A DNA stretch of 6,943 bases from Phenylobacterium sp. (lineage in GTDB: Bacteria; Pseudomonadota; Alphaproteobacteria; Caulobacterales; Caulobacteraceae). Location: contig JAQGIJ010000526.1 of the NCBI GenBank assembly GCA_028291285.1, positions 1 through 6,943 on the forward strand, written 5' to 3'. The position numbers and the translations under genes are program-made. Positions within the stretch are counted from its first letter, which is position 1; every line of letters begins with the position of its first letter. Below the pieces are notes generated by a model, which saw only the letters and a program-made list of their open reading frames with translations, made no database searches and was not told where the DNA came from. Shown here in pieces: positions 1-6,202 of the stretch.

Positions 1-756
1 CTGCAGGGTCTCGTCGCGGACGTAGAGGGTGACGAGGTCGTCGCGCTCGGCGCTGTGGCGCAGCACCTTGGCGCCCTGCGCGCCGTAGTGGTCGAGGTAG
101 CGCTTCACCGCAGGTCCCGCGCCGATCGGGGCTACGTCGAGGCCGCCGCCGACCAGGGCGTTGATGTAGACGTCGGCCGAGGTGCTGGGCAGCTCGACGA
201 GCGTCACGTCCCTGGGCGTGAGGCCCTGGGATTGCAGGGTGCGGATGACGATCTCGCCCTGCACCTGGCCCGGGCTGTAGGCGATGCGCTTGCCGCGCAG
301 GTCGGCCAGCGAATTGACGTGCGCGCCGGGCGCCACGGCCAGCACGAACAACGGGTGGTCCAGCGGCTCGGCGCGGAACTTCACCGCGATCATCTTCACC
401 GGCATGCCCACCCAGACCGCATGGATCGGCGGGATGTTCGCGCCCGACCCCACGTCCAGCACCTTGGCGTGGAAGGCCTCGGTCACGCCCGGACCGCCGA
501 CGATCTCGGCCCACTGCACCTGGAAGGGCAGCTCCTTGATCCAGCCGGTGAGCTTCAGCACCTGCTCGGTCTGCGGATCGCCGATGACCAGCCGGGTTCC
601 CGGCGGGACCTCCGTCGGCAGCGGCGCATCGAGCGCCAGCTGCCCCGGGCCCGAGGCGAGGTGCGGCAGGCTCGGACGTGCGGCGGCATAGACCGACAGC
701 CCGGCCGAGAGCCCGAGCAGGGCGAGTGCGATCAAGCCCACACGGCGGTTCGCCAT
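1..756 (-). CDS. ABC transporter substrate-binding protein, SsuA/TauA-like (aliphatic sulfonate type), C-terminus cut by window edge
   Basis: Reading leftward from ATG at 756, the frame stays open for 252 codons to the window edge with no stop, so the C-terminus is missing. Residues 1-26 form a Sec-type signal peptide: a basic start (MANRR), a hydrophobic core and a YAAA cleavage region. There is no lipobox cysteine, so the mature protein should be a free periplasmic binding protein. The mature part has the fold pattern of the SsuA/TauA/NMT1-like family. An LVIGD strand lies near 56-60, 'VLDVGSGANIPPIHA' near 99-113 matches the usual 'DVG..G..PPI.A' ligand-loop region, and 'SLADLRGKRIAY' at 149-160 starts the second lobe. 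The family is usually about 320-340 aa, so perhaps 70-90 residues lie outside. AAAGG at 766-770, nine bases from the ATG, supports the start. It lies 81 bases downstream of the dioxygenase on the same strand, so co-transcription is likely. Sulfonate or sulfate-ester binding is inferred from family and neighbour; the ligand is unknown. Confidence 0.88.
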   Translation of the reverse strand, partial: MANRRVGLIALALLGLSAGLSVYAAARPSLPHLASGPGQLALDAPLPTEVPPGTRLVIGDPQTEQVLKLTGWIKELPFQVQWAEIVGGPGVTEAFHAKVLDVGSGANIPPIHAVWVGMPVKMIAVKFRAEPLDHPLFVLAVAPGAHVNSLADLRGKRIAYSPGQVQGEIVIRTLQSQGLTPRDVTLVELPSTSADVYINALVGGGLDVAPIGAGPAVKRYLDHYGAQGAKVLRHSAERDDLVTLYVRDETLQ

Positions 757-789
757 GGTGATGCGCCTTTGTCTGAAGGAGAGGGTGCG

Positions 790-823
790 GGCCCGCCGCC
801 GAAGGGCAGAGAGGCGACGGGCC
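790..823 (-). other. Intercistronic hairpin between dioxygenase and binding-protein genes
   Basis: Positions 790-800 pair with 813-823 around a 12-base loop, giving an 11-bp G/C-rich stem. The one non-Watson-Crick position (796 with 817) is a G-U wobble in RNA from the minus strand, the transcribed direction here, but an A/C mismatch in plus-strand RNA. That favours a role in the leftward mRNA. No U-run follows, so it is not a classic terminator. It could protect the upstream message, attenuate, or set different levels for the two genes. Confidence 0.5.
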
Positions 824-837
824 GCGCGGTCAGCGGC

Positions 838-1815
838 TCAACCGAGAACGTTGAACAACTCACCCTCGAGCGGCTGCGAACGGAAGCCATCGGGGCCTTC
901 GGGGAGGTCTCCGGCCACGGTGATCCGGCGCACGACGCGCGGGAGGTCGAAATGGGCGTAGTCGATGGGGCCCGCGTGCGCGACGGCCTGGTTGTCCCAG
1001 ACCACCAGCGACTTCGGCCGCCAGCGGAAGCGCGCCTGATACTCCGGCCGGGTGGCCTCGAAGTAGAGCAGGTCGAGCAGCGCCTGGCTCTCGCGCTCCT
1101 TCAGTCCCGGGATGTGGCTGGTCGTGCCCGGGTTGAGGAACAGCAGATTCTCGCCGGTCTCCGGGTGGATGCGCACCAGCGGGTGCAGAGCGACGAACGG
1201 CCCCGTCGAGCGGCCGTCGCGGCGCGGAATCCGCCCGCGCCCGCCGCCGTCGTAGTCGGAGGTCTGGTGCACCGCCTGCAGGCCGTCGATCAGCTCGCGG
1301 ATCTTCGGCGACAGGCCTTCGTAAGCGGCGATGAGGTTTGCGAAGATGGTGTCGCCGCCATAGGGCGGGATCTGCACCCCGTAGAGGATGGAATAGCGGT
1401 TGGGATTGGCGACGAAGGTGATGTCGATGTGCCAGCCCTTGTAGTCGCGCGGGCGCTTCGCTCCGGGGCGCAGGTTGTCGTTCTCGCTGCGGCGCACCCG
1501 GTACTCGTCGACCTCGCGCTCCCAGATCTCCGGATGATCGTGCAGCCCTTCCGAGATCGGGTGGGCGGGGGTCAGCGGCCCGAAGGCCCGGCCGAACGCC
1601 TTCAGCTGGTCGTTGGAGAGCTCCTGGTCGCGGAAGAAGACCACCCGCCACCTGTGCAGGGCGGCCTGGATCTCGGCGGCGGTGGCCGCGTCCAGCGGCT
1701 TGCTCAGGTCGACGCCGGAGATCTCGGCGCCGATCACCGGCGTCACCGGCTCGATCGTCAGGCGGGAGGACTTGGCGGCGGGAGCCTCGCGGGGCTCGAG
1801 GTTGGCTAGGCTCAT
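838..1815 (-). CDS. TauD/TfdA-family Fe(II)/2-oxoglutarate-dependent dioxygenase (taurine dioxygenase or alkylsulfatase AtsK type)
   Basis: A 325-residue cytosolic oxygenase. Enzymes of this family couple decarboxylation of 2-oxoglutarate to hydroxylation of the substrate; TauD and AtsK act on the carbon next to a sulfonate or sulfate ester, which then breaks down to sulfite or sulfate plus an aldehyde. All expected active-site residues are visible. The iron ligands are H129 and D131 (GWHIDITF) and H280 (WDNQAVAHAG). The 2-oxoglutarate contacts are T156 (GGDTIFAN) and R293/R297 (LPRVVRRITVAGD), with the same H-to-R spacing logic as TauD H255-R266-R270. The length is slightly above TauD and AtsK because of a longer N-terminus and a short C-terminal extension. 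GAAGGA at 1823-1828, seven bases from the ATG, fixes the start. It is probably the first gene of the leftward unit. Family assignment is firm. The choice between taurine, other sulfonates, alkyl sulfates or a non-sulfur substrate is open; the adjacent SsuA-like gene favours organosulfur. Confidence 0.93.
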   Translation of the reverse strand: MSLANLEPREAPAAKSSRLTIEPVTPVIGAEISGVDLSKPLDAATAAEIQAALHRWRVVFFRDQELSNDQLKAFGRAFGPLTPAHPISEGLHDHPEIWEREVDEYRVRRSENDNLRPGAKRPRDYKGWHIDITFVANPNRYSILYGVQIPPYGGDTIFANLIAAYEGLSPKIRELIDGLQAVHQTSDYDGGGRGRIPRRDGRSTGPFVALHPLVRIHPETGENLLFLNPGTTSHIPGLKERESQALLDLLYFEATRPEYQARFRWRPKSLVVWDNQAVAHAGPIDYAHFDLPRVVRRITVAGDLPEGPDGFRSQPLEGELFNVLG

Positions 1816-1892
1816 CGTGGTTTCCTTCGGGCGTCTGGGGCCGCCGGGTCGAAGCCGCTCCCGAGGATGTCGGCGGCGCCTGGCGAGGCCTA

Positions 1893-1917
1893 AATTCCTA
1901 CAGAACGACTAGGGATT
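1893..1917. promoter_or_regulatory. Inverted-repeat operator candidate, left copy
   Basis: The sequence reads AATTCCTA-N9-TAGGGATT, with 7 of 8 arm positions pairing. It contains T-N11-A at 1899/1911, the pattern of LysR-type regulator boxes. It covers the space between the predicted -35 and -10 of the dioxygenase promoter, so a protein bound there would be expected to block or remodel that promoter. Confidence 0.5.
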
Positions 1918-1922
1918 GTCAA
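1895..1922 (-). promoter_or_regulatory. Predicted promoter for the dioxygenase operon
   Basis: On the minus strand a perfect TTGACA (1922-1917) is followed, 16 bases on, by TAGGAATT starting at 1900. TTGACA matches the sigma-70 -35 consensus. TAGGAA is a poor -10 (consensus TATAAT), but the same octamer recurs in this position and orientation at the two other predicted promoters of the window. The distance from 1895 to the ATG at 1815 leaves a leader of roughly 70 bases. Confidence 0.5.
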
Positions 1923-2038
1923 CGCGCGCTAGGTCTCATGAAGGATGCAGAAAAACTGAGCCAGGCCAGAGACGTTTTGCGAGCGCCGCCTGCGCACCGG
2001 GCGGAAGAGGCCCTCCGGCAAATCACCCCTGCCTGACA

Positions 2039-2056
2039 CAACGCATAAAGGCGTTG
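2039..2056. repeat. Small perfect inverted repeat in the divergent region
   Basis: CAACGC and GCGTTG, six bases each, flank the six-base loop ATAAAG. It lies about 55 bases upstream of the receptor promoter element. It could be a second operator or chance; no U-run follows that would make it a terminator. Confidence 0.25.
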
Positions 2057-2112
2057 GCCTGCGACGGGGCTCCGAGCGCGCAGAAAATCTAATAGATCAC
2101 CGAGAAGGTCTG

Positions 2113-2140
2113 CCTTCAATTCCTACATAACAGATAGGAA
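2113..2140 (+). promoter_or_regulatory. Predicted promoter for the TonB-dependent receptor
   Basis: CCTTCA (2113-2118) is separated by 16 bases from TAGGAAAT (starting 2135). The element aligns column for column with the dioxygenase promoter element: CAA, 15 bases, then TAGGAA. The -35 part matches the consensus weakly. The leader from 2140 to the TTG start at 2184 would be about 35-40 bases. Confidence 0.42.
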
Positions 2141-2142
2141 AT
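2118..2142. promoter_or_regulatory. Inverted-repeat operator candidate, right copy
   Basis: AATTCCTA-N9-TAGGAAAT, with 7 of 8 arm positions pairing and the same nine-base spacing as the left copy at 1893-1917. T-N11-A falls at 2124/2136. It overlaps the predicted receptor promoter in the same way as the left copy overlaps the dioxygenase promoter. The spacers (CATAACAGA here, CAGAACGAC there) also share C-A-(T/G)-A-A-C. Confidence 0.5.
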
Positions 2143-2183
2143 GAGCCGCGCTCCAAGCAGAGCCGAAACGAGGGGACCAAGGC

Positions 2184-4556
2184 TTGATCACTTCCGCATT
2201 CCGGGCGCGGCGCGCGCCACGCTCCAACCACTTCCGCGCCGCCCTCCTGGCCTCCATCGCAAGCGGCGTCATGAGCGGCGCCGCGCAGGCCCAGACTGCG
2301 CCCGCCGCCAAGGCGGCGTCGGCTGCGGATGCCGCGCAACCCGCCGCCTCCGCCGGCGGCGTGGTCGAAGCCTTGGCCAACGAGGTGATCGTCACCGCCC
2401 GCCGCACGCAGGAACGGGCCATCGACGTGCCGATCCCGCTCTCCGTCGTCTCCGGCGCGGCGCTGGAGAAGACCGGCGGCTACACCCTGACAGACCTGCA
2501 GAACCGCGTGCCAAACCTGACCGCCTTCAACACCAATCCGCGCAACTCCTCGGTGGGTATCCGCGGCATCGGCGTCTCCAGCGCCGCCGACGGGCTGGAC
2601 ACGTCGGTCGGGGTCTATGTGGACGGGGTCTATCTCGGGCGGCCGGGCATGTCGCTCACCGACATGATCGACGTCGACCAGGTGGAGGTGCTGCGCGGAC
2701 CGCAGGGCACGCTGTTCGGCCGCAACTCCTCGGCCGGGGTGCTCAACATCACCACCCGCAAGCCAAGCTTCACCTTCGGCGGAAGCGCGGAGGCCTCGTT
2801 CGGCGACTATGGCTACCACCAGTACCGCGCGAGCGTGACCGGCCCGCTGATCGAGGGCCTGCTCGCCGGACGCCTGACCGCCTTCCGCACCGACCGGGAC
2901 GGGGTGCTGGACAACCGCACCACCCACCTGCGCGGCAATTCCATCGGCCGCAGCGGGGTGCGCGGCCAGCTGCTGTTCACGCCGACGCCAAAGGTCACGG
3001 CGCGGCTGATCGCCGAGTACGCCGACGAGTCCGACACCTGCTGCGTATCGATCGTCAACCAGGTGTTCCAGCCCTCGCTCTCGGCGACCACGGCGCGCAC
3101 CTTGACGGCCTTCAAGGCGCTCGGCTTCACGCCGACCGCCTCGCGCGACTTCACGCTGAACAACGCCCCGCAGGCGATGCGGACGGAGTCGAGGGCGGTG
3201 TCGGCCCAGGTGGACTGGGACCTGGACTTCGCGACCCTGACCTCGATCACCGCCTGGCGCTACTGGCACTTCGACCCCATCCAGGACAGCGACTCCACGC
3301 CGCTGGACATCATCCAGGTGAACGCGGCCAAGACCCGCGACGACCAGTGGACGCAGGAGCTTCGGCTGTCTTCGAAGCCGGGACGGTTGACCTGGCAGAC
3401 GGGCATCTACCTGTTCCGCCAGTCGCTGAAGGACCACTATGTGCTGAACCAGTTCGGGACCGACGCCAGCGCCTTCTACACGGCCTACGTGCGGCTCTCG
3501 AACCCCAACGCCGCGGCGATCAACATCGCGCCGGGCTCGCAGTATATCGGCGACACGCGCGCGGTCAGCGAGAGCGCCGCGGTCTTCGGCCAGGCCAACT
3601 TCAAGGTCACCGACGACTTCGTGCTGACGGCGGGCCTGCGCTACACCCACGACAAGCGCCACGGGACCACCGTGACGTCGAACTACCTGACGCCCTATGC
3701 GGCCACGTCGATCCCGTTCAACTACGACGTGACGGTGAAGAATGGCAACTGGTCCTACCTGGGCAGCGCCACCTGGCACGTCACCCCGCACACCAACCTC
3801 TATGCGTCCTATTCGACGGGCTACAAGGCGGCCGGGTTGAACCTGAACGCGGCGGTGACGCCGGGCACCTCCATCGTGCTGGCGCCCGAGCACGTGAAGG
3901 ACGCCGAGCTCGGGGTGAAGCAGACGCTATTCGGCGGGCGCGTCTCGCTCGACGCCAACCTCTACTGGACGAAGCTGACCGGCCTGCAGACCAACATCAC
4001 GCCGACCAACGGGGCCAAGGCCTATCTCGCCAACGTCGGCGACATCCGCGCCCGCGGGGCGGAGTTCGACGCCGACTGGCAGATCACCGAGCGTTTCGAC
4101 GTCTCGGCGACCGGCTCGTACAACGACGCTACCTACACGGCCTATCACAATGCGCCGTGCCCGGTCGGCGTGGCCGCGCCCTGCGACCTGACCGGCGAGC
4201 CGGTCTATCAGGCGCCGCGGTGGGTGGCGAACGCCAACGCCCGCTACGAGTTCGAGCCCGTCGGCAACGACATTCGCCCCTATTTGCAGGCGCAGTACGC
4301 CTTCCGCTCCAGCGTGTTCGGCAGCGTCGACGACGCGGCCTATTCGCGGATCAAGGGCTACTACGTCGTCAACCTGCGCGCCGGCGCCCACTTCGGCCAA
4401 CGCTACGAGGCGGCCATCTGGGTGAACAACGCCTTCGACAAGGTCTACCTTACCACCCTGGGCTCGACCTCCATCCCGGGCGCCGGCGCCTGGGGGACCA
4501 TCGGGCAGCTGGGAACCCCTCGCACCTGGGGCGTGACGCTCCGCGCCGACTTCTGA
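2184..4556 (+). CDS. TonB-dependent outer-membrane receptor
   Basis: A 790-residue outer-membrane active transporter driven by TonB-ExbBD. I chose the TTG at 2184 because AGGGGA (2171-2176) sits seven bases upstream, a stop in this frame at 2142-2144 leaves no ATG or GTG upstream, and the next ATG (residue 30) would cut into the signal peptide. That peptide runs from a basic N-region to a hydrophobic stretch and an AQA cleavage site after residue 36. A TonB-box-like EVIVTARR lies at 67-74. The plug domain follows to about residue 190 and includes the family signature VEVLRGPQGTLFGRNSSAG (167-185). The 22-strand barrel fills the rest and ends in the expected terminal Phe (TLRADF). C286-C287 and C659/C667 may form disulfides in surface loops. 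Length is normal for the iron-complex/'other' TBDR class. The ligand is unknown; placement opposite a dioxygenase and a sulfonate-type binding protein suggests an organosulfur compound rather than a siderophore. The aldo/keto reductase follows after 29 bases and is probably co-transcribed. Confidence 0.95.
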   Translation: MITSAFRARRAPRSNHFRAALLASIASGVMSGAAQAQTAPAAKAASAADAAQPAASAGGVVEALANEVIVTARRTQERAIDVPIPLSVVSGAALEKTGGYTLTDLQNRVPNLTAFNTNPRNSSVGIRGIGVSSAADGLDTSVGVYVDGVYLGRPGMSLTDMIDVDQVEVLRGPQGTLFGRNSSAGVLNITTRKPSFTFGGSAEASFGDYGYHQYRASVTGPLIEGLLAGRLTAFRTDRDGVLDNRTTHLRGNSIGRSGVRGQLLFTPTPKVTARLIAEYADESDTCCVSIVNQVFQPSLSATTARTLTAFKALGFTPTASRDFTLNNAPQAMRTESRAVSAQVDWDLDFATLTSITAWRYWHFDPIQDSDSTPLDIIQVNAAKTRDDQWTQELRLSSKPGRLTWQTGIYLFRQSLKDHYVLNQFGTDASAFYTAYVRLSNPNAAAINIAPGSQYIGDTRAVSESAAVFGQANFKVTDDFVLTAGLRYTHDKRHGTTVTSNYLTPYAATSIPFNYDVTVKNGNWSYLGSATWHVTPHTNLYASYSTGYKAAGLNLNAAVTPGTSIVLAPEHVKDAELGVKQTLFGGRVSLDANLYWTKLTGLQTNITPTNGAKAYLANVGDIRARGAEFDADWQITERFDVSATGSYNDATYTAYHNAPCPVGVAAPCDLTGEPVYQAPRWVANANARYEFEPVGNDIRPYLQAQYAFRSSVFGSVDDAAYSRIKGYYVVNLRAGAHFGQRYEAAIWVNNAFDKVYLTTLGSTSIPGAGAWGTIGQLGTPRTWGVTLRADF

Positions 4557-4585
4557 ACCTGAACCCTCACCAAGGAGACACGCAA

Positions 4586-5566
4586 ATGACCACCCAAACC
4601 GTATCCGTGGGCCCGCTGCGGGTCAGCCGCCAGGGCTTCGGCGCCATGGGGCTCAGCCATTCGTACGGCCGGGCCGACGAGGCGGAATCCCTGCGCACCC
4701 TGGACCGCGCCATCGAGCTGGGGATCAACTTCCTCGACACCGCCGACGTCTACGGCCTCGGCCATAACGAAGAGCTGCTCGCCCGGTCGATCAAGGGCCG
4801 CCGCGACCGCCTGGTGATCGCCACCAAGTTCGGCAACCGTCTCGACCGGGAGAAGGGCGGCCGCGCCCAGGACGGCCGGCCCGAGTACGCGCGCGAGGCG
4901 CTGGAGGCCAGCCTGCGCCGCCTGCAGGTGGACGAGGTCGACCTCTATTATCTGCACCGCCTCGACCCGCAGACCCCGATCGAGGACACGGTCGGCGAGC
5001 TCTCCCGCCTGCAGCAGGAGGGCAAGATCCGCGCGATCGGCCTCTCCGAGGTGGACGCCGGCATCCTGCGCCGCGCCCAGGCGGTGGCGCCGATCGCCGC
5101 CCTGCAGAGCGAGTACTCGCTGTGGACGCGCGAGGTGGAGGCCGAGATCCTGCCGACGGCGCGGGAGCTGGGTGTGGCCTTCGTGGCCTACAGCCCGCTC
5201 GGCCGCGGCTTCCTGGCCGGCGCCGAGCCCACCGAGGCGAACGACCGTCGCCACCAGCATCCGCGTTTCCAGCCGGAGGCGGTGGCCGCCAACAGCCAGC
5301 GCCGCGCCGTGGCCGAGCGGATCGCCGAGCGCCTGGGCGTCAGCACGGCCCAGGTGGCGCTCGCCTGGGTGCTGTCGAAGGGCGTCGTGCCGATCCCCGG
5401 CACCCGGCACGTGCAGCACCTGGAGGCCAATTGGGCGGCCAACGACATCGTCCTCGACGCGGGCGCGGTGGGCGAGCTGGAGGCGGCCTTCCCGCCGGGC
5501 TCGACGGTGGGCGCGCGCTATCCGGCGGGCTCGTCGGCCGTGCCGGGCCTGGCCAGCGCCGGCTGA
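4586..5566 (+). CDS. Aldo/keto reductase (AKR13/YakC-like)
   Basis: A 326-residue cytosolic NADPH-dependent (beta/alpha)8-barrel oxidoreductase that would reduce an aldehyde or ketone. The catalytic tetrad is intact: D51 and Y56 (FLDTADVYG), K81 (ATKFGN) and H124 (DLYYLHRLD). 'AYSPLGRGFLAG' at 201-212 and 'VPIPGTRHVQHLEAN' at 268-282 are the usual C-terminal cofactor-binding segments and resemble the AKR13 (YakC) branch. The ATG at 4586 is fixed by AAGGAGA at 4572-4578, seven bases upstream. The same frame stays open far upstream through the receptor gene, but that is a high-GC artefact, since family homology begins at this ATG. It starts 29 bases after the receptor stop, so it is probably in the receptor operon. 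The true substrate is unknown. One attractive inference is the aldehyde released by the divergently encoded dioxygenase. Confidence 0.93.
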   Translation: MTTQTVSVGPLRVSRQGFGAMGLSHSYGRADEAESLRTLDRAIELGINFLDTADVYGLGHNEELLARSIKGRRDRLVIATKFGNRLDREKGGRAQDGRPEYAREALEASLRRLQVDEVDLYYLHRLDPQTPIEDTVGELSRLQQEGKIRAIGLSEVDAGILRRAQAVAPIAALQSEYSLWTREVEAEILPTARELGVAFVAYSPLGRGFLAGAEPTEANDRRHQHPRFQPEAVAANSQRRAVAERIAERLGVSTAQVALAWVLSKGVVPIPGTRHVQHLEANWAANDIVLDAGAVGELEAAFPPGSTVGARYPAGSSAVPGLASAG

Positions 5567-5567
5567 A

Positions 5568-5583
5568 GCCCCGCTCGGGGGGC
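5568..5583 (+). terminator. Weak hairpin after the aldo/keto reductase, possible terminator or attenuator
   Basis: GCCCC at 5568-5572 can pair with GGGGC at 5579-5583 around a six-base loop. A T-rich stretch (5591-5602) starts eight bases later, too far for a textbook intrinsic terminator. It sits directly after the reductase stop and before a predicted promoter, where a transcription break would make sense. Confidence 0.25.
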
Positions 5584-5598
5584 CTGCAGGATTTCTGG

Positions 5599-5626
5599 TT
5601 TTCAAAGGCGACCTGGTGAGTAGGAA
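5599..5626 (+). promoter_or_regulatory. Predicted internal promoter for the thioredoxin-like/FAD gene pair
   Basis: TTTTCA (5599-5604), 16 bases, then TAGGAATT (from 5621). This is the same CAA-N15-TAGGAA arrangement as upstream of the dioxygenase and receptor genes, again facing the gene, 27 bases before the ATG at 5654. The left dyad arm is absent here. Instead TAGGAA and TTCCGA (5634-5639) form an imperfect inverted repeat in the opposite order across seven bases. The 87-base gap after the reductase leaves room for a separate transcription start. Confidence 0.4.
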
Positions 5627-5653
5627 TTGGTATTTCCGATCAGGAGGCGCGCC

Positions 5654-6202
5654 ATGACCCTGACTCTCGCGCGGCGGTCGCCGCTGGGCTCTCCGCTGCA
5701 GGCCTTCCGCCTTCCCGAGCCGCTTACCGGGCGGCTGCTCGGTCCGGAGGACTTCCCTGCGGCCCGCGCGGTGCTCGTGGCCTTCCTCTCCAACCTCTGC
5801 CCTGAGGTGCGCCATCTCGCCGGCGCGCTGGCCGGGCTGGCGCGGGACCACGAGCCGGCGGGCCTGCAGGTGCTGGCGATCAATCCCTTCGACGGCGACG
5901 CCGATCGGGAGGAGGCCCCTGCGGTCGTGGCTGCCGAAGCGCTGAAGCGAGGCTACGTCTTCCCCTACCTCATCGACCAGACGCGGGCGGTGGTCAGGGC
6001 TTTCGGGGCGGGCTGCACGCCGGACTTCTTCCTGTTCGACGAGACGCGTGCGCTCTTCTACCACGGTCGCTTCGACGAGACCCGCTTCGGCGGCGGGGCC
6101 CCGGCGCACGGCCGCGACCTCAGGGGGGCGATCGCGCGGGCGCTGGCGGGCGCGCCGCGGCCGGAACATCAGGTCGCCTCGACCGGCTGCCCGATCCGAT
6201 GA
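5654..6202 (+). CDS. Thioredoxin-fold, AhpC/TSA-like (peroxiredoxin-related) protein
   Basis: A 182-residue protein with no signal peptide, so probably cytosolic. It matches the 'thioredoxin family protein' group related to AhpC/TSA. The N-terminal 'PLGSPLQAFRLPEPLTG' corresponds to the opening beta-hairpin. 'AFLSNLCPEVRHL' (43-55) carries C49 at the usual N-x-C-P position, where relatives have NHCPYVKH. 'GAGCTPDFFLFD' (118-129) carries C121 before the conserved cis-Pro segment, and the C-terminus ends near C179 (TGCPIR), where relatives have a GC-x-IK-type tail. There is no CxxC pair, so it is not a classic thioredoxin. The role would be thiol-dependent reduction, with the target unknown. 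The start at 5654 is supported by CAGGAGG at 5641-5647, six bases upstream; an in-frame TTG at 5627 lacks such a site. The stop overlaps the start of the next gene, indicating translational coupling. Confidence 0.87.
   Translation: MTLTLARRSPLGSPLQAFRLPEPLTGRLLGPEDFPAARAVLVAFLSNLCPEVRHLAGALAGLARDHEPAGLQVLAINPFDGDADREEAPAVVAAEALKRGYVFPYLIDQTRAVVRAFGAGCTPDFFLFDETRALFYHGRFDETRFGGGAPAHGRDLRGAIARALAGAPRPEHQVASTGCPIR

Larger units (their letters stand above)
1816..2183. promoter_or_regulatory. Divergent intergenic regulatory region
   Basis: These 368 bases separate the leftward dioxygenase gene from the rightward receptor gene. The region holds two outward-facing promoter-like elements with overlapping inverted repeats (1893-1922 and 2113-2142) and a small perfect hairpin (2039-2056). 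It is visibly less G/C-rich than the genes around it. I see no convincing gene: a 66-codon leftward frame at 1919-2119 has no family resemblance and would start inside the right-hand element. No regulator gene lies in the region, so any cognate regulator must be encoded elsewhere. Confidence 0.8.

Noticed and set aside
1..6. CTGCAG at the very left edge as a cloning or assembly boundary
   Set aside because: The reading frame of the binding protein continues to the edge normally, and one hexamer (a PstI site) is easily met by chance in high-GC DNA.
55..1809. 584-codon rightward open frame opposite the dioxygenase and binding-protein genes
   Set aside because: It is antisense to two genes with clear catalytic motifs and ribosome sites. 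Its product is low-complexity, rich in Arg, Gly, Val and Ala, as expected for the antisense of high-GC coding DNA.
1893..1917. The AATTCCTA dyad as a transcription terminator
   Set aside because: The nine-base loop, weak A/T-containing stem and lack of a following T-run argue against termination, and the copy lies upstream of both genes, not downstream.
1919..2119. 66-codon leftward frame within the divergent intergenic region
   Set aside because: Its start overlaps the right promoter element, it has no convincing ribosome site and resembles no family known to me.
2097..3893. 598-codon leftward open frame opposite the TonB receptor gene
   Set aside because: Antisense of the receptor, whose plug signature and terminal Phe are unmistakable; the leftward product is compositionally biased and shows no domain.
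2141..5566. 1141-codon rightward frame beginning with an ATG at 2141 and ending with the aldo/keto reductase stop
   Set aside because: The first about 800 codons are an out-of-frame reading of the receptor gene. Family homology begins only at the ATG at 4586, which has its own AAGGAGA. It is not a real fusion.
4445..6169. 574-codon leftward open frame opposite the reductase and thioredoxin-like genes
   Set aside because: It spans two genes and their intergenic gap on the other strand and has no recognisable motif.
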